A DNA stretch of 64,000 bases from positions 1 to 64,000 of the forward strand of contig JAFLUD010000002.1 of NCBI GenBank assembly GCA_022508965.1. The letters are read 5' to 3'. Below the pieces are notes generated by a model, which searched no databases, had not been told where the DNA came from, and saw only the letters and a list, made by a program, of their open reading frames with translations. The position numbers were made by a program, and so were the translations under genes. This DNA is from Oscillospiraceae bacterium. GTDB lineage: Bacteria > Bacillota > Clostridia > Oscillospirales > Ruminococcaceae. Below are positions 58,638 through 64,000 of the stretch, piece after piece (within the stretch, counting starts at the first letter, position 1; each line of letters starts with the position of its first letter).

Positions 58638-60266
58638 ATGGGAAGCGTGCTTAAAGGGAACAGATACAGGCTGGTGGACAATCGCTCGTTTGATTTGCCG
58701 CTGCCTATGAAATACGTTCTGCTGAAAGAGGACACGGAAATAGCGGAATATGAGGTCTTGCAGGATGAGAGTGTTACCTGCAAGATAATTACTAAATTCA
58801 AAGAGGATATGATCACGCCTATCCACCGTCCGCTGACCATTTCCGATATCTACTATTTCCTTTCGAGCAGGATCTTTCAGGACAATACTCCGTTTACATA
58901 TTCCGAGCTTTCTTTGCTCGGCATGGACAAATACAACGTCTATGACATAGTCCGCAAGACGCGCGGAGTTACTCCGTATGACGCCTACTGGCTCAGATTC
59001 GACGGGGACAAATGCGACTATGAGACCGCGAAAAATCACTGGAACGATCTGATGTCCAACATTCACCCGGAATCCTCAAAAGTCGAGCCGGCACAGGCGG
59101 AAAAGAAGGTTTCCAAGTCCGACGCCAATGTAAAAGAAATTCTGAGCCAGCACAAGGTGGACGTTGCGGCGAAGTTTGCCGAAACCCCCGCCGAAGTTCC
59201 CGCGGCTCCCCCAGAAACTTCTCAAGAAGAACCCAAGTCCGGCGGAACTATGTCGCAGGACGATATCGAGAGACTGCTTGCCGGCGTTGACGCGGATGCA
59301 GGATCCGCGCTCGAGGCTCCTGCGGAGGAACCTAAATCGGGCGGAACTATGTCTCAAGATGATATAGAGAAAATGCTCGCAGCGGCGACTGCGGCTGTTG
59401 AACCCGAACTTATTTCCGAACCCGCTCCCGAGTCTGTTGAGGAGGCTCCCGCAGAAGCTCCCAAAGAAGAGCCGAAGTCCGGCGGCAAGATGTCTCAAGA
59501 CGACATAGAGAAGATGCTCGCGGCGGCTACCGCGGCTGTTGAACCCGAGCTTATTTCCGAACCGACCCCCGAGCCTGTTGCGGAGGCTCCCGCGGAAACT
59601 CCCAAAGAAGAGCCGAAGTCCGGCGGCAAGATGTCTCAGGACGACATAGAGAAGATGCTCGCGGCGGCTACTGCGGCTGCCGAGCCGGAGCTTATTTCCG
59701 AGCCTGCTCCCGAGCCCGTTGCGGAGGCTCCCGCGGAAGCTCCCCCGGAAACTCCCAAAGAAGAGCCGAAGTCCGGTGGGAAGATGTCTCAGGACGATAT
59801 AGAGAAAATGCTTGCTGCGGCTACTGCGGCTGCCGAGCCGGAGCTTATTTCGGAACCCGCTCCCGAGCCCGTTGCGGAGGCTCCCGCGGAAACTCCCAAA
59901 GAAGAGCCGAAGTCGGGTGGGAAGATGTCTCAGGACGACATAGAGAAGATGCTCGCTGCGGCTACTGCGGCTGCCGAACCGGAGCTTATTTCCGAGCCCG
60001 CTCCCGAACCTGTTGCGGAGGCTCCCGCGGATGCTCCCAAAGAAGAGCCGAAGTCCGGCGGGAAGATGTCTCAGGACGACATAGAAAAAATGCTTGCGGC
60101 GGCTACTGCGGCTGCCGAATCGGAGCTTATTTCCGAGCCCGCTCCCGAACCTGTTGCGGAGGCTCCTGCGGAAACTCCCAAAGAAGAGTCGAAGTCCGGC
60201 GGGAAGATGTCTCAAGCGGATATCGAGGCGCTGCTCAACGGCATGAAAGAGGACGCCGGAACCTAA
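58638..60266 (+). CDS. tandem-repeat protein with eight FliM/FliN-like short motifs
   Basis: A 542-aa cytoplasmic protein. Residues 1-135 form a folded domain (FDLPLPMKYVLLKEDTEIAEYEVL; MDKYNVYDIVRKTRGVTPYDAYWLRFDGD) similar to small Clostridial domains of unknown function. A linker follows, then eight copies of MSQDDIE(K/R)(M/L)L, the last one MSQADIEALL. Copies 2-7 sit on nearly identical 47-aa units rich in Glu, Pro and Ala (EPELISEPAPEPVAEAP). The motif resembles the N-terminal (L/M)SQxEIDALL peptide of FliM and FliN, which in FliM binds phosphorylated CheY. A multivalent docking scaffold is inferred. No flagellar gene is in the window. GGAGAGAG ribosome binding site. Confidence 0.75.
   Translation: MGSVLKGNRYRLVDNRSFDLPLPMKYVLLKEDTEIAEYEVLQDESVTCKIITKFKEDMITPIHRPLTISDIYYFLSSRIFQDNTPFTYSELSLLGMDKYNVYDIVRKTRGVTPYDAYWLRFDGDKCDYETAKNHWNDLMSNIHPESSKVEPAQAEKKVSKSDANVKEILSQHKVDVAAKFAETPAEVPAAPPETSQEEPKSGGTMSQDDIERLLAGVDADAGSALEAPAEEPKSGGTMSQDDIEKMLAAATAAVEPELISEPAPESVEEAPAEAPKEEPKSGGKMSQDDIEKMLAAATAAVEPELISEPTPEPVAEAPAETPKEEPKSGGKMSQDDIEKMLAAATAAAEPELISEPAPEPVAEAPAEAPPETPKEEPKSGGKMSQDDIEKMLAAATAAAEPELISEPAPEPVAEAPAETPKEEPKSGGKMSQDDIEKMLAAATAAAEPELISEPAPEPVAEAPADAPKEEPKSGGKMSQDDIEKMLAAATAAAESELISEPAPEPVAEAPAETPKEESKSGGKMSQADIEALLNGMKEDAGT
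59235..60230 (+). repeat. coding tandem repeats, 141-bp unit
   Basis: Six near-identical units of 141 bp (one carries a 12-bp insertion) flanked by partial copies, all in frame inside the FliM-motif gene. Third-position differences between units suggest repeated duplication followed by drift. Copy number may vary between strains. Confidence 0.85.
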
Positions 60267-60322
60267 ATTATCAAACGAAAACGCGGGGCAGATACTCCTC
60301 GTTTTTTGGAAAGGAGAATATT

Positions 60323-61135
60323 ATGAAAAAATTTCTTGCGGTTGTTCTTTGCATAGCTGTGGCACTGACCCTTACCGGGTGCGGCGATTTTAAGTACGAT
60401 AAAGAAGACAAGCAGATACTTGCGGAATATGTGGGCAAGGGCGGCGACGTTGTAATTCCCGAGGGAATTACCGAAGTAGGCGCCAGATCATTTCGCAATT
60501 GCGAAAGTCTCACAAGCGTGGTTATTCCCGACGGCGTGACTTTTATCAGCACATCCGCTTTTAGCGGGTGCACCAATCTAAAAAGCGTAACTATTCCCAG
60601 CAGCGTTGATAGAATAAGCAACTCCGTCTTTTACGGGTGCACAAGCCTTGAAAGCATTGTAATACCGGAAGGTGTAACCAGAATCTACTCTATGGCTTTT
60701 GCGGAGTGCACAAATCTTACCGAAATAAAGTTACCCAGCACCATAGAGGCGTTCGACATAAACGTTTTCTTAAATACGCCGTGGCTCGAAAATAAGCGCA
60801 AAGAAAATCCGCTGGTTGTCGTAAATAATATACTTGTCGACGGAAAAACCTGTGCAGGCGACGTGGTTATTCCAAACGGTGTGACCTCAATTGAACAAAG
60901 TGCTTTTTCCGGATGCGAGAGCATTGAAAGTGTAACCATTCCCGACGGCGTTACCCGTATTGACTGGTATGCCTTTGGAAGATGCCCAAACCTTAAGAGC
61001 GTTATTCTTCCCGACAGCGCGAGCTATGTAGATCACGACGCATTCCAGGGCAGCAAGAATGTTTCTATAACTTACAAAGGCAGGACCTATTCCTATGATG
61101 AACTGGACGATTTCCGCGAAGCCGCATACAAATAA
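60323..61135 (+). CDS. BspA-like leucine-rich-repeat lipoprotein
   Basis: A 270-aa surface protein. Its signal peptide ends in lipobox LTGC (Cys20). The rest is made of BspA-type (LRR_5) repeats of about 23 residues, such as IPEGITEVGARSFRNCESLTSVV, IPDGVTFISTSAFSGCTNLKSVT and IPNGVTSIEQSAFSGCESIESVT, with a non-repeat break near residues 150-185. Such proteins bind host or polymer surfaces. It lies 56 nt downstream of the FliM-motif gene and has its own GGAAAGGAG ribosome binding site; cotranscription is possible since no clear terminator lies between. Confidence 0.9.
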   Translation: MKKFLAVVLCIAVALTLTGCGDFKYDKEDKQILAEYVGKGGDVVIPEGITEVGARSFRNCESLTSVVIPDGVTFISTSAFSGCTNLKSVTIPSSVDRISNSVFYGCTSLESIVIPEGVTRIYSMAFAECTNLTEIKLPSTIEAFDINVFLNTPWLENKRKENPLVVVNNILVDGKTCAGDVVIPNGVTSIEQSAFSGCESIESVTIPDGVTRIDWYAFGRCPNLKSVILPDSASYVDHDAFQGSKNVSITYKGRTYSYDELDDFREAAYK

Positions 61136-61144
61136 GTAAAACAA

Positions 61145-61166
61145 CCCCCGCCCAATCGGACGGGGG
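61145..61166. terminator. terminator after the LRR lipoprotein gene
   Basis: Stem CCCCCG / CGGGGG with a 10-nt loop, followed by ATCATTTTATTT on the plus strand; lies between convergent genes. Confidence 0.7.
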
Positions 61167-61172
61167 ATCATT

Positions 61173-61772
61173 TTATTTCTTATAAAAATCGTCGAGGAAC
61201 TGCTTTAGGAGAGTGACCGAGCCGTCTATTCCCAAAGCGGAGCTGTCAAGGCACAGATGATAGTTTGACGGAGCGCCCCAGCGTTTGTCGGTGTAATAAT
61301 TATAATACGACGTGCGCTGTTTGTCGATCCTCTTGACGTAGTCCGCCGCGTGCTTTTCGGCGATATCGTAGACCTCTATGGCGCGTTTTACTCTGTCATC
61401 AAAAGGCGCGCAGATGAAGATATTCACGACGCCCTCGAAGTCTCTGAGCGCGTAATCGGCACAGCGCCCGATGATCACGCAGGACTGTTCGGAAGCGATT
61501 TTTTGAATGGAATTCAGCTGCGCGAAAAACAGCGTGTCGTCAAACGGCACTCCCCCCTGCCCGTAGGTCGTGGACAGCAGATACAAAAAGCTGTTGGGGC
61601 GTTTTTCATCGTTTTCCTCGAAATGGCTCTTGTGGATACCGCTGTGGTCGGCAGCATGGTCGAGCAGCTTGTTGTCGAAGAACTCCACGCCGAGCTGTTC
61701 GGCAAGGCGCTTGCCTATCTCGCGTCCGCCGCTGCCGTACTGCCTTGTGATGGTGACTATCTTTTTTCCCAT
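61173..61772 (-). CDS. cytidylate kinase-like family protein
   Basis: A 199-aa P-loop protein of the cytidylate-kinase-like (AAA_26) family. The nucleotide motif is ITRQYGSGGREIGKRLAEQLG, followed by FFDNKLLDHAAD and, further on, CVIIGRCADYALRDF and NIFICAPFDDRVKR. The C-terminal segment YYNYYTDKRWGAPSNYHLCLDSSALGIDG is typical of the family. It differs from true Cmk (encoded at 34903-35583) and its substrate is not known. The start is the ATG with GGAGGGG, 26 codons inside the track ORF. It has its own promoter. Confidence 0.88.
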   Translation of the reverse strand: MGKKIVTITRQYGSGGREIGKRLAEQLGVEFFDNKLLDHAADHSGIHKSHFEENDEKRPNSFLYLLSTTYGQGGVPFDDTLFFAQLNSIQKIASEQSCVIIGRCADYALRDFEGVVNIFICAPFDDRVKRAIEVYDIAEKHAADYVKRIDKQRTSYYNYYTDKRWGAPSNYHLCLDSSALGIDGSVTLLKQFLDDFYKK

Positions 61773-62107
61773 AAAAATCCCCTCCTTTGCGACCTTTGTT
61801 GTTGATTCTATTATATCATAACCATTCGCTTTTGTCACTAATTTTACCAAACTTTTTCTGTTTTTCGGGGAATTTTTGTGAAAAATTACTATAACAATGC
61901 TGTTCTCTTTGACGAAAATGTTAAATTAATTCCTACAAAACAATTTTGTTTGTGCAATAACAATTAAATTCGTAAATTTATGTAAATGGCAGAATTGTGA
62001 CAGGATTTTAAAAATTAACAAAACCACTGTACATTTTAAAAAAAATCCTGTATAATAGAATTGTAAGAATAAAAAAGCTAAGGATTTGATTACCACAGGA
62101 GCATGGT
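61773..62107. other. AT-rich divergent intergenic region
   Basis: Holds the minus-strand promoter at 61810-61838. A plus-strand TATAAT at 62050-62055, with only a poor -35 (CTGTAC) 17 nt before it, probably serves the phosphate transporter. The stretch between them is AT-rich with no ORF and no recognised structure. Confidence 0.6.
61810..61838 (-). promoter_or_regulatory. promoter of the cytidylate-kinase-like gene
   Basis: On the minus strand GTGACA, a 17-nt spacer and TATAAT, about 40 nt before the ATG. Confidence 0.65.
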
Positions 62108-63865
62108 ATGACTGTTAAAGATTTATTGGCAATGCTCGGCGGACTTGCGGTGTTTATGTTCGGAATGCATACGCTGTCGGGCGCGCTGGAGAAGTTCGCG
62201 GGCGGAAAGCTCGAGAACTGGCTTGAAAAAATGACCTCAAACCTGCTTAAGGGCGTTGCTCTGGGCGCGGGTGTTACTGCTATGATACAATCCTCGGCGG
62301 CTACCACCGTCATGCTGGTAGGTTTCGTAAACTCGGGGATAATGAAGCTCTCGCAGGCTATCGGCGTTATTATGGGAGCAAACATCGGTACTACCGCAAC
62401 GGGCTGGATCCTCAGCCTTACGGCTCTCGAAGGGAGCGGGATCGCGGCTGTTTTCAGTCCGACGACCTTTACGCCCGTGCTGGCGATCATCGGCGTTGTG
62501 CTTGCGATGTTCACAAAATCCGACCGCAAAAAGACCTTCGGTACGATACTTATCGGATTCTCTCTGCTGATGTTCGGTATGAACACGATGTCCGGCGCGG
62601 CTTCGGTTCTCCAGGACAACGAGCAGTTCAGAGAATTTATGGTGATGTTCACAAATCCGTTTTTGGGAGTATTGGTGGGCGCGCTGCTGACTGCGGTTTT
62701 GCAGTCGTCGTCGGTTTCCATCGGTATTTTGCAGACGCTTTCAAACCAGACGGGAACTATCACCTACTCGATCGCTCTGCCGATCATTCTCGGTCAGAAC
62801 ATCGGCTCGTGCGTTACCGCGCTTATCTCCGCTATCGGCGCGAACAAATCAGCTAAGCGCGTGGCTATTGTTCACTTGTATTTTAACGTTATCGGAACGC
62901 TGGTGTTCTTATCGCTGTTCTATCTGATAAACGCGCTTGTCGATCTGCCGTTTATGGAGCAGCAGCTCAATTCCGTGGGGATAGCGGTGATCCACACCGC
63001 TTTCAACCTGACGGCAACGCTGTTGTTCCTGCCGTTTACAAAGCAGCTTGAAAAGCTCGCGTGCCTCACTATCCGCGACAAGCCGGGCGAGGAATCGCTG
63101 GAAGTTCCCATGCTGGACAAGCGTCTTCTGAACACTCCGTCTGTAGCTATCGAGCAGTGCCGCAATGTAGCGTACAAGATGGCGGCTCTCACCAAGAAAA
63201 CGCTGCTGATGTCGCTTGACGCGGTCACCAATTACGACGCGAAAATCGCGCAGGATATCATCGACAACGAAAACGCTATCGACCTTTACGAGGATAACAT
63301 CGGCTCGTATATTCTCAAAATAAGCTCCAAGGATCTGTCGGTGAACGACAGCCAGGTGGTCTCAAATCTTCTGCATACCATCGGAGACCTCGAGCGCATT
63401 TCCGACCACGCGGTCAACATCGTCGAAGCCGCGGAGGAAATGCACACCAAGAAGGTGAGATTCTCAAAATCCGCCGAAAAAGAAGTCGGGATCATGATCC
63501 GCGCGGTCACGGAAATTCTCGATATGTCCATCAAAGCCTTTATGACCTCCGACGTTGCGCTCGCAAAGGAAGTCGAGCCTCTCGAGGACGTTATCGACGG
63601 CTTGCGCGCGGAGCTTAAAAACCGCCATGTTCAGCGTTTGCGCGACGGACTGTGCACGATAGAGCTTGGGTTTATTCTGCAGGATCTGCTCACCAATTTC
63701 GAGCGCGTTTCCGACCACTGCTCCAACATCGCGGTCTGCCTTATCCAAATAAAAGAGAACAGTCTGGATACTCACGAGTACATGAACGAGCTTAAAAGGC
63801 TGGAGAAGTCCGAGTTTATGGACGAAGTCAACCTGTACAAGAGCAAGTATGTGCTGCCCGAGTAG
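62108..63865 (+). CDS. Na+/phosphate cotransporter with PhoU-like domain
   Basis: A 585-aa membrane protein of the NptA/YjbB group. The N-terminal 315 residues have the two inverted Na/Pi-cotransporter repeats. Each contains a QSSA/QSSS motif (TAMIQSSAATTVMLVGFVNSG and TAVLQSSSVSIGILQTLSNQTG) and a following G(A/Q)NIG segment (MGANIGTTATG, LGQNIGSCVTA). The C-terminal 220 residues are PhoU-like helices (IGDLERISDHAVNIVEAAEEM and NFERVSDHCSNIAV, with the ExxxD metal-type motifs). It should move phosphate with sodium across the membrane, with the PhoU part regulating it. GGAGCATGGT ribosome binding site. Confidence 0.93.
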   Translation: MTVKDLLAMLGGLAVFMFGMHTLSGALEKFAGGKLENWLEKMTSNLLKGVALGAGVTAMIQSSAATTVMLVGFVNSGIMKLSQAIGVIMGANIGTTATGWILSLTALEGSGIAAVFSPTTFTPVLAIIGVVLAMFTKSDRKKTFGTILIGFSLLMFGMNTMSGAASVLQDNEQFREFMVMFTNPFLGVLVGALLTAVLQSSSVSIGILQTLSNQTGTITYSIALPIILGQNIGSCVTALISAIGANKSAKRVAIVHLYFNVIGTLVFLSLFYLINALVDLPFMEQQLNSVGIAVIHTAFNLTATLLFLPFTKQLEKLACLTIRDKPGEESLEVPMLDKRLLNTPSVAIEQCRNVAYKMAALTKKTLLMSLDAVTNYDAKIAQDIIDNENAIDLYEDNIGSYILKISSKDLSVNDSQVVSNLLHTIGDLERISDHAVNIVEAAEEMHTKKVRFSKSAEKEVGIMIRAVTEILDMSIKAFMTSDVALAKEVEPLEDVIDGLRAELKNRHVQRLRDGLCTIELGFILQDLLTNFERVSDHCSNIAVCLIQIKENSLDTHEYMNELKRLEKSEFMDEVNLYKSKYVLPE

Positions 63866-63895
63866 TTTTTAGATATTAGGAATTAGGGATTAGTT

Positions 63896-64000
63896 ATGGT
63901 GGTTTTGAATTTAAACGCGCGGTTTCAGCCTATGCACCGCTTCGAGTTGGAAGACGCGCTGGACAAGATAATGGAACAGTTCGATCTCGGCGAGGTGTGC
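63896..64000 (+). CDS. start of an unidentified ORF, cut by window edge
   Basis: An open frame from ATG at 63896 to the window end, 35 codons so far, reading MVVLNLNARFQPMHRFELED and on to FDLGEVC. A modest ribosome binding site (TTAGGGATTAGTT) precedes it. The family cannot be named with certainty, and too little is present to give a function. The upstream AGATATTAGGAATTAGGGATTAG stretch is simple AT-rich sequence. Confidence 0.5.
   Translation, partial: MVVLNLNARFQPMHRFELEDALDKIMEQFDLGEVC

Noticed and set aside
59076-60215. 379-aa minus-strand repeat ORF (RLFFGSFRGSLRNRFGSGLG)
   Set aside because: It is the reverse reading of the tandem repeats in the FliM-motif gene; regular only because the sense repeat is regular.
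59235-60230. Repeats considered as a CRISPR array
   Set aside because: The unit is 141 bp, contiguous and in frame, without unique spacers, so it is a coding tandem repeat. No CRISPR array or cas gene was seen in the window.

Overview
The window reads as chromosomal DNA of a spore-forming, Gram-positive anaerobe of the Clostridia, most likely an Oscillospiraceae/Ruminococcaceae-type genome. The reasons are a SpoVS homologue beside a YmdB-type phosphodiesterase, an IspH-ribosomal protein S1 fusion downstream of cmk and plsC, an electron-bifurcating NfnAB-like pair, strong AGGAGG ribosome binding sites, and sigma-A promoters (TTGACA, 17 nt, TATAAT) at many gene starts. Assignment below class level is inference.

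Layout. 0-4.4 kb, minus strand: a truncated tRNA-Val, hslO, a yerC/methyltransferase pair and nfnB-nfnA. 4.5-8.3 kb, plus strand: a heterodimeric ABC exporter with one degenerate nucleotide site. 8.3-11.5 kb, minus strand: an accessory block (esterase, K+ channel, VOC protein, DUF3795 protein, TfoX C-terminal domain protein). 11.5-22.3 kb, minus strand: purA-ymdB-spoVS-ansA-nucleoside kinase; a 34-aa membrane peptide with a DUF624-like membrane protein; and aspS followed by a sigma-like factor and an 853-aa acidic membrane protein. 22.4-29.1 kb: one 2220-aa c-di-GMP signalling protein. 29.2-32.1 kb, plus strand: an ECF sigma factor overlapping a membrane-anchored partner. 32.2-38.0 kb, minus strand: cmk-plsC-ispH/rpsA, a MITE-like element, and a rpiR/flavoprotein pair.

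38.2-45.5 kb, plus strand, holds the most unusual region. It is a compact set of intact phage structural genes (portal, scaffold-like, capsid, two connector proteins, small ORFs, tail-hub-like, fibre-like). No terminase, tape measure, lysis, replication or integrase gene is visible inside it, and the genes next to it are ordinary chromosomal genes.

45.5-54.2 kb, mostly plus strand: a Cys-rich mini-protein, a membrane lipase, phoH-ybeY-dgkA, two lipoproteins (one with a VWA domain), ptsH behind a structured leader, and a LysM-G5-M23 cell-wall hydrolase. 54.2-61.2 kb is a second c-di-GMP neighbourhood. It has an EAL protein, a diguanylate cyclase and a protein carrying eight copies of a FliM/FliN-like short motif on 47-residue tandem repeats, followed by a BspA-like leucine-rich-repeat lipoprotein. 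61.2-64 kb: a cytidylate-kinase-like protein, a Na+/phosphate cotransporter and the start of one more ORF.

The best candidates for something undescribed are the terminase-less capsid module with its phased upstream TTGCAR repeats and its 352-nt internal non-coding gap, the FliM-motif repeat protein inside a c-di-GMP cluster, and the sigma-factor/853-aa membrane protein pair behind aspS. All functional calls come from reading the sequence; no database search was run.
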